Assembly (NCBI GenBank): GCA_023401595.1
Contig: JAEXDQ010000018.1
Coordinates: 1-54,462, forward strand
Source of the DNA: Spirochaetota bacterium
GTDB lineage: Bacteria > Spirochaetota > Spirochaetia > Sphaerochaetales > Sphaerochaetaceae
Length of the DNA: 54,462 nucleotides
Direction: 5' to 3'
In this document: positions 34,182 through 42,690 of the stretch, piece after piece
How the letters are laid out: the number at the start of each line of letters is the position of its first letter
Position numbering within the stretch: position 1 is the stretch's first letter
Made by a program: the position numbers and the translations under genes
The notes under the pieces: model-generated
The model's database searches: none
Seen by the model: the letters and a program-made list of their open reading frames with translations, nothing else
Told to the model about the DNA's origin: nothing

Positions 34182-34333
34182 ATATGCCGGTACGGAAAGA
34201 GACCGGACCGCCGGACAGGCTTCTCCCGGCAAGGAGACACACGCCATGGACGTGCAAAACGTCATGTCGCCGACCTAGGGATACCGTTCAGGGGTATTGG
34301 TCGAATAACCCGATGAAGCCGGTCTGGCGATAC

Positions 34334-34362
34334 ACCGATACCGAGGGATCATCGGTATCGGT
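34334..34362 (+). promoter_or_regulatory. Perfect 11-bp inverted repeat before the C_GCAxxG gene
   Basis: ACCGATACCGA (34334-34344) and TCGGTATCGGT (34352-34362) form perfect arms around 7 bases. It ends 13 bp before the AGGAG of the next gene. It could be a terminator without a T run, an RNA hairpin, or an operator. Confidence 0.5.
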
Positions 34363-34386
34363 CTGGACTTGGAACAGGAGCATGGC

Positions 34387-34815
34387 ATGGAACGGCAGGA
34401 AAAACGTTACGTTGAAGAAACGGTACACAGACTATACTGGGAACAGGACGTAAACTGTGCGAGAACCATGCTGACCTGCCTCGGCGAACTGTTCTCTGTT
34501 CCGATCGAACCGCAGACCCTGCATGCCGCCATAGGCATGCATGGCGCAGGCGGGTTCAGGGCCCAATGCGGTCTGGTAGAGGGTGCGTTGATGTTCATCG
34601 GCATCTACCTCAGCATCCGGGGTCGCTCCGACGCAAACATTGCGAGCGAATGCTATCGGTTCGCACAACTCTTTACGACGCAGTTCAAAACCCTGACCTG
34701 CGAAGGCCTGCGGCCGGCAGGTTTCACCGACCACGACCCACCCCATGCATGTGAACGCCTGACCAATGAGGCGATCATGTTCACAATTGGGTTCCTGCGG
34801 TCGACGGACTCCTGA
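34387..34815 (+). CDS. C_GCAxxG_C_C family protein
   Basis: A 142-residue member of the C_GCAxxG_C_C family, small helical proteins with conserved cysteines often thought to be redox- or metal-linked. Visible here: 'DVNCARTMLTCLGELF', the core 'GMHGAGGFRAQCGLVEGALMFIG', 'SECYRFAQLF..QFKTLTCEGL' and 'HACERLTNEA'. ATG 34387 follows AGGAG by six bases; a TTG six codons earlier is less likely. It lies between two transporter paralogues. No biochemical function is established for the family that I can cite. Confidence 0.8.
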   Translation: MERQEKRYVEETVHRLYWEQDVNCARTMLTCLGELFSVPIEPQTLHAAIGMHGAGGFRAQCGLVEGALMFIGIYLSIRGRSDANIASECYRFAQLFTTQFKTLTCEGLRPAGFTDHDPPHACERLTNEAIMFTIGFLRSTDS

Positions 34816-34911
34816 CGCTTCATTGGTTTTCGATATCACGGACAAGGTCGGCCAGCAACAGGACAGGCCTCCGGGCAAAGAACAAAATACCCTGTGTACA
34901 TCAGGTTTTGG

Positions 34912-34954
34912 TTGTGTTCAGCAGCATTCTCATGCTAGACTGTCGGCTAGTCTA
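34912..34954 (+). promoter_or_regulatory. Probable promoter of the second SNF transporter
   Basis: TTGTGT (34912-34917) and TAGACT (34936-34941) are 18 bp apart. TAGACT is mirrored by AGTCTA at 34949-34954, an inverted repeat over the start region. Confidence 0.45.
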
Positions 34955-35052
34955 CAGATACGGGTGGGCATGCTTCGTATATGGACGGCCGAAAATACTA
35001 TGCCGCTTTCATTGGTTCTTTTCGGTGTATACGCTAAGGTGGTTTCTCAATC

Positions 35053-36441
35053 ATGGAAAACAAACAGGAACGTGAGACCCTTGCCAGCAGGTTCGGGTTC
35101 ATCCTACTTTCAGCCGGATGTGCGATTGGACTCGGGAACGTATGGAGGTTCCCATATATCACAGGCAAGTATGGCGGAGCCGCGTTCGTCCTCGTCTACC
35201 TGGTATTCCTTATCGTCCTCGGCCTACCGATCATGGTCATGGAATTCTCCATCGGCCGCGCCGCGAAACAGAATATCGGGCTGGCGCTCAAGACCCTGGA
35301 GCCAAAAGATACGAAATGGCATACATACGGGCCCATCGCCATCATCGGCAATTATTTTTTGATGATGTTCTATACAACCGTCACCGGTTGGCTCCTCGCA
35401 TATTTCGTATATACGATCAAAGGCGATTTCGCCGGGCTTGACGCCGCCGGTGTCGGCGGCTTCTTCAATGGCGTCCTCAGCGACACTCTCGGACAGACGC
35501 TGTGGATGATTCTGGCGGTCGCGTTGGGTTTCGCGGTCGTAGGCCGCGGACTTCGTGGAGGCGTAGAGAAAATCACAAAGATCATGATGCTCTGCCTATT
35601 GGGTATCATGGTGATACTTGCCATCCATTCTATTTTGATTCCCGGTTCATCCGAAGGGTTGAAGTTCTATCTCCTGCCGGATTTCGGTAAAATGGCCGAA
35701 TCCGGTATCGGTGAGGTAATCTTCGCAGCGATGGGGCAGGCGTTCTTCACGCTGAGCCTCGGCATCGGCGCCATGACCATCTTTGGTTCGTACATCGACA
35801 AAAAGCAATCATTGACAGGAGAATCGGTCCGCATCATAGCCTTGGACACCTTTGTCGCGATCATGAGCGGCCTGATTATTTTCCCCGCATGCTTCGCCTA
35901 TGGAGTCAATCCAGGAGCGGGTCCAAGTCTGTTGTTCGTCACCCTCCCCAACATCTTCAACCAGATGTCCGGCGGACGTATCTGGGGAGCCCTGTTCTTC
36001 GTGTTCATGAGCTTCGCGGCCCTGTCCACGTTGATCGCGGTATTCGAGAACATCACCAGCTATTGGATGGATGTCCACGGGTGGAGCCGCAAGAAGGCCT
36101 GTTGGATAAACCTCGCCGCCATCATCATCCTCTCCATCCCCTGCGTCCTGGGTTTCAACCTGTGGGCGGGCTTCCAGCCGCTTGGGCCGGGTACCGGCGT
36201 ACTGGACCTTGAGGATTTCGTGGTCAGCACCACCCTGCTCCCGCTTGGTTCGCTGATTTTCCTGTTCTTCTGCTGTAGCAAACGCGCCTGGGGCTGGAAG
36301 AACTTCATCAAAGAAGCCGACGAAGGACAGGGCCTCAAGTTTCCCCAATGGGCTCGTGTCTATGTGACATGGATACTTCCGGTAATCGTCCTGGTGATCT
36401 TTGTGAAAGGGTACTGGGACATTTTCAGCAAACTGCTATAG
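35053..36441 (+). CDS. Sodium-dependent SNF-family transporter, copy 2
   Basis: A 462-residue paralogue of the transporter at 32799. The helix 1 motif ('LLSAGCAIGLGNVWRFPYITGKYGGAAFVLVY'), the central block 'SSEGLKFYLLPDFGKMAESGIGEVIFAAMGQAFFTLSLGIGAMTIFGSYI' and the end 'FVKGYWDIFSKLL' are nearly the same in both. Differences cluster at 'YTIKGDFAGLDAAGVGGFFNGVLSDTLGQTL', an external loop. GGTGG-type ribosome binding site before ATG 35053. Its own promoter at 34912 suggests separate control of the two copies. Confidence 0.93.
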   Translation: MENKQERETLASRFGFILLSAGCAIGLGNVWRFPYITGKYGGAAFVLVYLVFLIVLGLPIMVMEFSIGRAAKQNIGLALKTLEPKDTKWHTYGPIAIIGNYFLMMFYTTVTGWLLAYFVYTIKGDFAGLDAAGVGGFFNGVLSDTLGQTLWMILAVALGFAVVGRGLRGGVEKITKIMMLCLLGIMVILAIHSILIPGSSEGLKFYLLPDFGKMAESGIGEVIFAAMGQAFFTLSLGIGAMTIFGSYIDKKQSLTGESVRIIALDTFVAIMSGLIIFPACFAYGVNPGAGPSLLFVTLPNIFNQMSGGRIWGALFFVFMSFAALSTLIAVFENITSYWMDVHGWSRKKACWINLAAIIILSIPCVLGFNLWAGFQPLGPGTGVLDLEDFVVSTTLLPLGSLIFLFFCCSKRAWGWKNFIKEADEGQGLKFPQWARVYVTWILPVIVLVIFVKGYWDIFSKLL

Positions 36442-36599
36442 GTCGCCGCAAGTTGCCGCCCCGAGCTTCGGAGCGGTATCTGTATCTAGAAGGAAGACCC
36501 CACACATGTTGAAGCATTGCGAAGAAGGTCGCGCCGATCCTTCAGCCAACGCCTTGTTGCCCTAAATCCGCCGTTTGTATTTGTTTATCCCCCTTCTTG

Positions 36600-36628
36600 T
36601 TGACAGAGATATGGACAACCCATATACT
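36600..36628 (+). promoter_or_regulatory. infA promoter
   Basis: TTGACA (36600-36605) and TATACT (36623-36628) at exactly 17 bp, near-consensus sigma-70 elements. The transcript would begin around 36635 with a leader of about 25 nt. Confidence 0.8.
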
Positions 36629-36657
36629 TTCAATGCTTAAAATATTCAGGAGGAATC

Positions 36658-36876
36658 GTGGCTAAAGAAGAAGCGATTGAAGTGGAAGGTATTGTAAAGG
36701 AAGCCCTTCCGAATACTATGTTCCGCGTAGAGTTGCAGAACAATCATGTCATCCTTGCCCATCTGTCCGGCAAGATGCGCAAGCACTATATCAGAATAGT
36801 GCCCGGTGATACCGTGCGTGTCGCACTTTCACCCTATGACCTCACCAGAGGCAGAATCATCTACCGCGAGCGCTAG
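36658..36876 (+). CDS. infA: Translation initiation factor IF-1
   Basis: A 72-residue S1/OB-fold protein that binds the ribosomal A site during initiation. 'EEAIEVEGIVKEALPNTMFRVELQNNHVILAHLSGKMRKHYIRIVPGDTVRVALSPYDLTRGRIIYR' is the whole of IF-1. The start codon is GTG (36658) with AGGAGG five bases upstream. It stands alone, with its own promoter and terminator, rather than in the ribosomal protein operon. Confidence 0.97.
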   Translation: MAKEEAIEVEGIVKEALPNTMFRVELQNNHVILAHLSGKMRKHYIRIVPGDTVRVALSPYDLTRGRIIYRER

Positions 36877-36935
36877 ACCGTCAGAACTCTTTACTCAGCC
36901 AAAAATCATGTTACTATAGATCGTTGTAATTTGAG

Positions 36936-36958
36936 CCGTCCGCATGTCGGACGGTTTT
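36936..36958 (+). terminator. Terminator after infA
   Basis: CCGTCCG (36936-36942) and CGGACGG (36948-36954) with loop CATGT, followed by TTTT. Confidence 0.85.
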
Positions 36959-37063
36959 GGTGTACGCATCGGAAGGTGCGGAAGATGTCAGTGACCGAAT
37001 GAACGACCCACGTGTACCGATATGGACGCGAATCGGGTCGGATACGTGTATCAGGAGGATAGG

Positions 37064-37861
37064 ATGATGCAGATTCACCATGGAAACGTCAATGAGGAGC
37101 AAGGACGGCAATTGCAGGAATTGGCCGCGCGACTGACGGCGCCTCCGACTTTGGAAGGAATTCAACGGGCGCTGTTCATCCAACCCCACCCCGACGACAA
37201 CCAGATCGGTGCGGGAGGTATCATGGCCGCCCTCGCCGCTGACGGAGTCGAGGTATACGAACTGACAGTCTGCGACGACCGGTTCGCCGACCCTCGGTAC
37301 ATTGGCAAGGAGCATGAAACCCAGACGATACGGCAACAGGAAGCGCTTGCGGCTCAGAAGGTGTTGGGGGCGAAAAACGCCGGGTTCCTCGGCTTCGCTG
37401 ACAAGACATGCGCCACGGTCGACGAAATAGCCGACGCGATCGTACCCGTGATCCGCCGGATACGCCCGCAAGCGATATTCACCATCGATTCCGCACTGGA
37501 AAACGAATGCCACAGCGACCATATCAAGGTCGGCCAAGCGGTCAAAAAAAGCATCATGGACGCGCCGTTCAGCTTCTATCCCTCCTTCATAGACGGCGAA
37601 CCCCATGAAGATGTCTGGCAGGTATCCATCCTGGGGCTCTATTTCACAGACCGGCCGAACACGACCATAGACATCAGCGAAATGTATTCGAAGAAACAGG
37701 AGGCGATTCTCTGCCATCGTTCACAGATGAGCGAGGAACTGTTGATGATGCTGAAAGCGCAGGATCAAATCCTGGCCCGACGCTGTGGTTGCCTCGCAGC
37801 GGAAAAGGTGAAGCTTCTGGCCGCGCACCAGCTCCATTGTTTCACATTCCCGGTGGAGTGA
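37064..37861 (+). CDS. PIG-L (LmbE-like) family deacetylase
   Basis: A 265-residue zinc hydrolase. The metal motif 'IQPHPDDNQIGAGG' has asparagine where most members have glutamate (HPDDE); the second element 'CHSDHIKVGQ' supplies the further histidine. The family removes acetyl groups from N-acetylglucosaminyl lipids or small thiol precursors such as the bacillithiol and mycothiol precursors. The exact substrate is not visible. ATG 37064 is chosen for the GGAGG five bases upstream; a longer frame from 37022 lacks a site. Confidence 0.82.
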   Translation: MMQIHHGNVNEEQGRQLQELAARLTAPPTLEGIQRALFIQPHPDDNQIGAGGIMAALAADGVEVYELTVCDDRFADPRYIGKEHETQTIRQQEALAAQKVLGAKNAGFLGFADKTCATVDEIADAIVPVIRRIRPQAIFTIDSALENECHSDHIKVGQAVKKSIMDAPFSFYPSFIDGEPHEDVWQVSILGLYFTDRPNTTIDISEMYSKKQEAILCHRSQMSEELLMMLKAQDQILARRCGCLAAEKVKLLAAHQLHCFTFPVE

Positions 37862-37911
37862 GGCGACCGGTAGACGATATGGTCGGAACATGGAACAATG
37901 GCGATGTTTTT

Positions 37912-39027
37912 CTATCGTCGCCTTGCGTCTTTGCGTTCAGCCTTGCAGGCGTACATCGCCTTGTCGGCTTTCGCAAGAAGCTCCTTGGTCGTCATGGCGT
38001 CTTGCGGATAGGAGACGGTTCCATAGCTTACGCCAAGGAATTCTTGCTGCGGAATCAATAACGTGCCTTTCAGCTTCTCCAGATCATCGTACAAGGCGGC
38101 CTGGTCGCCGCTCCGCTTGCAAAGATAGATAAATTCATCGCCTGCCATCCTGTAGAACAGGCCTTTGGGATATAACGATTTCAATCGTTGCGCGAAAGTC
38201 CGCAGATAGTCGTCTCCTGCAAGATGTCCATGCCGGTCGTTGACCTGTTTGAAATCATTGAGATCCAGAAACGTAAGTTTGAAAGGTCTGTGGGAAGATA
38301 TCATTGCGTCGATATCCTCGAACAGCTTGTATCTGTTCGGCAGACCGGTCAAGTCGTCCTTGACCAAGGAAGCTTCAAGCCGCCTGATGTCATTGCTGGA
38401 CTCCACGACTATATGCAGAAAGGAGTAGCTGGTATAAGCGTCATAGAGGAGAAACACGAAGATCAACGGATTCAACCATGGAAGCTCCAGCACCAATGAA
38501 GCGTTTATCATCAAGATCGTCAGGAACCAGACGATACCCATGGACACGAACAGGTACTGGCGTTCCTGGGGAAGATTGTCCAAAAGGTACATCAACCTGT
38601 TCTTGGCGAATTTGAAGAACCATGACGATGTACAGAGATACAGCACCGTTTGAAGGAGGCATACCGCAAGCGCGAACTGTTCAGGAAACAGCCATCTCGC
38701 GCCTTGCACGGACAAGGAGAAAATCGACATGGTGAATGTCCAGGAAGCGCAGACGATACCCGCCGACGTCCGCACCGGCTGGTCATAGAGGAACTTGAAC
38801 GGTATGAGATAAAACATCCCTATCAATGCGAACAGTCCGTTGCCGTTCCCATAACCGGCGCCTTTTCGCAACAACGGCAAAGAGAGTCCGATGATACAGA
38901 CAGTGAACAGAAACAGGACCATCCACGTCTTGAAGGCTGAAAAGCGTCGTTTGGAAAACCTGTAGCAGACGAAGCAATTCACAAAAATCATTTCAAGGAC
39001 GATGACGATATGCAGTAGGATGTCCAT
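37912..39027 (-). CDS. Membrane diguanylate cyclase
   Basis: A 371-residue protein. Residues 1-200 contain six or so hydrophobic segments, resembling an integral-membrane sensor module. The GGDEF domain occupies the last 165 residues: 'LVKDDLTGLPNRYKLFEDI', 'LDLNDFKQVNDRHGHLAGDDYL' and the active site 'RMAGDEF' (AGDEF in place of GGDEF, a change tolerated in active cyclases). It should make cyclic di-GMP from two GTP. GAGGAG site before ATG 39027. No EAL domain. Confidence 0.88.
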   Translation of the reverse strand: MDILLHIVIVLEMIFVNCFVCYRFSKRRFSAFKTWMVLFLFTVCIIGLSLPLLRKGAGYGNGNGLFALIGMFYLIPFKFLYDQPVRTSAGIVCASWTFTMSIFSLSVQGARWLFPEQFALAVCLLQTVLYLCTSSWFFKFAKNRLMYLLDNLPQERQYLFVSMGIVWFLTILMINASLVLELPWLNPLIFVFLLYDAYTSYSFLHIVVESSNDIRRLEASLVKDDLTGLPNRYKLFEDIDAMISSHRPFKLTFLDLNDFKQVNDRHGHLAGDDYLRTFAQRLKSLYPKGLFYRMAGDEFIYLCKRSGDQAALYDDLEKLKGTLLIPQQEFLGVSYGTVSYPQDAMTTKELLAKADKAMYACKAERKDARRR

Positions 39028-39066
39028 TGCGTACTACTCCTCGCACCACTAGTAGCGATATGCTGC

Positions 39067-40395
39067 TCAAGCCTTGAGAATCAGCCACAGGACGCCGCTT
39101 CCACCATACCTGGCCGACGGTGTAGCGAACTCCCTGACAAGCTTGGAGCGGTCGATTTCCTGCAGCACGACATCCTTCAGCACACCCTGTCCCTGCGGCG
39201 CATGGAGCCCCTTTCCATGGATGACACAGACCTTCCTCAACCCATTGCGGTGGCTATCCTGGAGAAAATCCCTTACCCTGCGGCTTGCTTCTTCAGCGGT
39301 CAGCCCGTGGAGATCTAGCGTGACCTGAGGAAGCATCTGCCGGAGCTTTGAAAGCTCGATCTGAGGAAAAGCCTTTGTTTCCGGTTCCTTTTCGGCGACG
39401 GCCTGCTCCAACCGGGACTCTTCCTCCTGACGCTGCTCCGCGGCCCATCTGTCATAGATATCGGCGAACCCGCCGCCGCCAGAGATACGGTCCGAACCGA
39501 ACCGGGTCGGCTTTCCCGCCGACCAGACCGGTTTCGGACGGCCATCGTCGACAACAGGAGCTTCATAGGAAGATCCATCCGCCATATCCGCCATATCCGC
39601 CGAAGGCGCGACGGACGCCTCGTTTTTCCCGGCAGAGGCCTTCGTATCCCCGACTGCTTGCCGAACAGGATTTCCGGCGGTTTCCTTCGGAACATTCGAC
39701 GAAACGACATTCTTGCCGGCTTGCGATGCCTCCCACTCCGCAAGAATTTCCGCGAAATCCTTCCGCGGCCCCGTAGAAACTACCTTGCTTTGTGAAACAA
39801 CACCCGGAGCCTTGCCCGAAACGCCTTTGGCGTCCCCGCAGGCTTTTTTTGATCCGGCGCCGGCCTTGTCGGCTTCCCATTGAGCGAAAATCTGCGCAAA
39901 GTCCATCGACCGCACCGCCTTGCGGGCGGCTTGGGTCGTATCTTCCAATTTCCGTACGGCCTCGGTTTCCTTGCCTTTCTTCAGCCGACGGCCGACGCCG
40001 GGACCGTTGCCCGCATGTCTGCCCGGCATCGCATACGGGTCGCCGGTAGCCTCCCACTGACGGAGGATATCGCCGAAATCGACCGCGGGGTCATAGCCGC
40101 CCACGACGTTCTTCCGAGAAGACTTTGAGGATGCCGGAGTGGAGGACGTCGCCCCCCTGTCGCTACCACCGCGTTTCGTTTGACCGGAAGAGGAAGTCTT
40201 CAAAACGGCATTCGAGGACGGTACAGCCTTTGCGGGGATGGCACGGGGCTTCAGCTCCTTCATTTCGGCGAAGGGCTTGTAGCTATCCTCGCCATCCACA
40301 AAATGGGAAAAGCGGCTTTCAGCAGCCGCTTCCCCTCCATTGTGCGAGCGATCATTCAATCCATTCTCTTTGTTTTTCTTGGAATGCCGGGACAC
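39067..40395 (-). CDS. Smr-domain protein with four repeated short motifs
   Basis: A 442-residue protein. The C-terminal 85 residues are an Smr domain ('VTLDLHGLTAEEASRRVRDFL', 'CVIHGKGLHAPQGQG'), a nuclease- or RNA-cleavage-associated fold. The first 340 residues are low complexity (Ala, Lys, Ser, Gly-rich, probably disordered) and carry four similar 11-residue motifs: DFGDILRQWEA (106-116), DFAQIFAQWEA (165-175), DFAEILAEWEA (213-223) and GFADIYDRWAA (309-319). Start codon GTG at 40395, with GGGAGG upstream. It is 5 bp downstream of the CBS-ACT gene stop and likely in its transcript. Confidence 0.85.
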   Translation of the reverse strand: MSRHSKKNKENGLNDRSHNGGEAAAESRFSHFVDGEDSYKPFAEMKELKPRAIPAKAVPSSNAVLKTSSSGQTKRGGSDRGATSSTPASSKSSRKNVVGGYDPAVDFGDILRQWEATGDPYAMPGRHAGNGPGVGRRLKKGKETEAVRKLEDTTQAARKAVRSMDFAQIFAQWEADKAGAGSKKACGDAKGVSGKAPGVVSQSKVVSTGPRKDFAEILAEWEASQAGKNVVSSNVPKETAGNPVRQAVGDTKASAGKNEASVAPSADMADMADGSSYEAPVVDDGRPKPVWSAGKPTRFGSDRISGGGGFADIYDRWAAEQRQEEESRLEQAVAEKEPETKAFPQIELSKLRQMLPQVTLDLHGLTAEEASRRVRDFLQDSHRNGLRKVCVIHGKGLHAPQGQGVLKDVVLQEIDRSKLVREFATPSARYGGSGVLWLILKA

Positions 40396-40400
40396 CTGCG

Positions 40401-41045
40401 CTATACCTCCCGGACGTCAAGCAGCTGCATCACGAACGGCTTCACGATTTCAACGACCTTCGACATCGGCGCTCCCTGCGCCTTAAGGGAGCAAATGGCG
40501 TTGGTGGGCTCGGTTCCCATGAACGTACCGAAAGAGATGATATCGATCCCCTGCTCGGCCAGAGCGCTGGAAATCCGGGCGATCGTCCCGGGGTGGTCCT
40601 CCACCAAAAAGGAGAGGCGAACCCCGAAATGACGGGCGCCGAACAGTTCCAGCAGAATCTTGAACATATCGGACTTGGAGACGATGCCGACAAGCTTGCC
40701 GTCTTCCAATACAGGCAGACAGGACAGATCCTGGTCGACCATCAGGCGGGCCGCCTCCTCTACCGTAGTATCCTTGGAAATGGTGACGACATCCTTGGTC
40801 ATGAGCTTCTTGACCGTCAGCTTGGAAAGCAGGTACGCCATCTCATGGATGGAAAGGCTGCTGGCCGGAGAGGGAGACGCATACAGGATATCCTTTTCAG
40901 AAATGACTCCGACGAGCTTCTTGTCCTTATCCAGAACGGGCAACCGGTGTACTTTCTCCTGCTTCATGAGGGCGGACGCTTCCGCGACCGACATGTCAGG
41001 GGTGGCGGTAACGGGATTCCGGGTCATTCTGCGTTCAATAATCAT
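40401..41045 (-). CDS. CBS-pair protein with C-terminal ACT domain
   Basis: A 214-residue cytoplasmic protein. Two CBS motifs (about 1-60 and 75-135: 'MTRNPVTATPDMSVAEASALMKQEKVHRLPVLD' and 'MTKDVVTISKDTTVEEAARLMVDQDLSCLPVLE') bind adenine nucleotides in known members; the ACT domain (about 138-214) starts 'RLSFLVEDHPGTIARISSALAEQGIDII' and senses small ligands such as amino acids. This order is found in AcuB-like proteins. It lies directly after the branched-chain amino acid importer, so amino acid sensing is a fair guess. GAGGAGG site before ATG 41045. Confidence 0.88.
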   Translation of the reverse strand: MIIERRMTRNPVTATPDMSVAEASALMKQEKVHRLPVLDKDKKLVGVISEKDILYASPSPASSLSIHEMAYLLSKLTVKKLMTKDVVTISKDTTVEEAARLMVDQDLSCLPVLEDGKLVGIVSKSDMFKILLELFGARHFGVRLSFLVEDHPGTIARISSALAEQGIDIISFGTFMGTEPTNAICSLKAQGAPMSKVVEIVKPFVMQLLDVREV

Positions 41046-41089
41046 GTTGAAGACCTCCTCTCAGCGCGAACAACATTCCTTCTTGCATT

Positions 41090-41111
41090 TCTGCGGACAT
41101 TGTACCGCAGA
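41090..41111 (-). terminator. Hairpin between livF and the CBS-ACT gene
   Basis: TCTGCGG (41090-41096) and CCGCAGA (41105-41111) form a 7-bp stem with an 8-nt loop. No T run follows on the minus strand; it may be a partial terminator or a processing hairpin after the liv genes. Confidence 0.4.
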
Positions 41112-41134
41112 TACAGATGAATTTCCAGCGGTTT

Positions 41135-41914
41135 TTATTCTCCCAGGTACGCGGCGCGGACTTGTTCGTTGTCAAGCAACGCGGCGGAGGTATCGGAGAG
41201 GACAATCCGGCCGTTTTCCATGACATAGCCTTCGCTTGACGCCTTGAGCGCCATACGGGCATTCTGCTCCACCAAAAATACAGTGACCTTGTCCTCCCGG
41301 TTGATGATCGCGATCTTCTGGAAGATGTCCAGGATCACCAGCGGAGCCAGCCCGAGACCGGGCTCGTCAAGCAACAGCAGCTTCGGGGAACTCATCAGCG
41401 CGCGGGCTATGGCCATCATCTGCTGTTCGCCCCCGGAGAGGGAACGTGTCTTCTGCCTACGCCGTGCGCCGAGGATCGGGAAGAAATCGAACATTTCCTC
41501 CTTCTTTCGTGCGACCAGGGCATCGTCCTTGACCATGAAGGCCCCCATGTCGAGGTTTTCCTCCACCGTCATATCAGCGAACACCCGGCGTCCTTCCGGC
41601 ACCAGCGCGATTCCCTTTCGGGCGATCAGGTCGGTCGTCAACACAGGACTATGGGACTTATGCCCCTTGCCAGCGTCGGCCCCCGCGTCCTGGACAAGCC
41701 TGGCATGGCAGATCAGTTCCCCGTCATAGGTGATGGTTCCGGTCACCAACGGTTCCTGACCGACGATCGCCTTCAACAAGGTACTTTTACCGGCCCCGTT
41801 CGCACCGATCAGACATACGATCTCACCCTCTTTCACATGCATGGAGACATGCTTCAGCGCCTGGATGTTCCCATAGGAGACGCTGATATCGTCGATGGTC
41901 AGCAGCTCTTTCAT
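41135..41914 (-). CDS. livF: Branched-chain amino acid ABC importer ATPase LivF
   Basis: A 259-residue ATPase: Walker A GANGAGKST, the LivF-type 'ALVPEGRRVFADMTVEENLDMGAF', signature LSGGEQQ, Walker B 'LLLLDEPGLGLAPLV' and 'FLVEQNARMAL'. LivF is usually about 235 residues; the excess is an insertion of about 21 residues at roughly 69-90 (containing 'QDAGADAGKGHKSHSP'), between the Walker A helix and the Q-loop region. The gene overlaps livG by ATGA. Confidence 0.95.
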   Translation of the reverse strand: MKELLTIDDISVSYGNIQALKHVSMHVKEGEIVCLIGANGAGKSTLLKAIVGQEPLVTGTITYDGELICHARLVQDAGADAGKGHKSHSPVLTTDLIARKGIALVPEGRRVFADMTVEENLDMGAFMVKDDALVARKKEEMFDFFPILGARRRQKTRSLSGGEQQMMAIARALMSSPKLLLLDEPGLGLAPLVILDIFQKIAIINREDKVTVFLVEQNARMALKASSEGYVMENGRIVLSDTSAALLDNEQVRAAYLGE

Positions 41915-42690
41915 TCTTCTTCCTTTCCGAGATACGCCTCGATGACGGCAGGATCATGCTTGATCTCCGCGGGAGTTCCCTGCGCGATCTTCTGGCCATA
42001 GTTCAACACCGTGATGGAATCACAGATGCTCATGACCAGCTTCATGTCATGCTCGATCAGGACGACGGTGATACCGAGGTCGCGAATCTTGCCGATCGTT
42101 TCCATCAGATGTTCCGTCTCCTGTGGGTTCATTCCCGCGGCGGGTTCGTCCAAGAACAACAATTGAGGATCGGTGGCCAAGGCTCTGGCGATCTCCAGCT
42201 CACGCTGATGTCCATAGGGCAGATTCTTCGCAAGCTCGTTGCGCAGATGTCCCATTTCAAAGAAATCGAGCCATTGGGAAGCATTGGCGAACATCTGCTC
42301 CTCTTCCCTCCCCATGCGGAAATAACTGTCCAGGGCATTGCTGAAACGCCCCTGTACAGGAGACTTGCCCGTCTTGAAATGACGACCGATCATTACGTTC
42401 TCCGCCACGGTCAGTTCTTTGAACAACCTGATGTTCTGGAACGTGCGGGCGATACCCATCCTACAAATCCTATGGGCCGGTTTGCCGGTGATATCCTTGC
42501 CGTTGAAGAACACCTTGCCCCTCGTCGGGACGTCCAGACCGGTCATATTGTTGAACAACGTCGTCTTACCGGCTCCGTTCGGGCCGATCAAGCCGGTGAT
42601 CAGCCCCTTGCTCACCTGGAAATCGACATTCGACACGGCTATGACGCCACCGTATTCCCTGGTCAGCCCTTTGGTCTCAAGCAAGATCAT
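41911..42690 (-). CDS. livG: Branched-chain amino acid ABC importer ATPase LivG
   Basis: A 259-residue ATPase of normal length. 'GLTREYGGVIAVSNVDFQVSKGLITGLIGPNGAGKTTLFN', 'GIARTFQNIRLFKELTVAENVMIG' and 'LLFLDEPAAGMNPQETEHL' are typical of LivG. It pairs with LivF and overlaps livM by ATGA. Confidence 0.96.
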   Translation of the reverse strand: MILLETKGLTREYGGVIAVSNVDFQVSKGLITGLIGPNGAGKTTLFNNMTGLDVPTRGKVFFNGKDITGKPAHRICRMGIARTFQNIRLFKELTVAENVMIGRHFKTGKSPVQGRFSNALDSYFRMGREEEQMFANASQWLDFFEMGHLRNELAKNLPYGHQRELEIARALATDPQLLFLDEPAAGMNPQETEHLMETIGKIRDLGITVVLIEHDMKLVMSICDSITVLNYGQKIAQGTPAEIKHDPAVIEAYLGKEEE

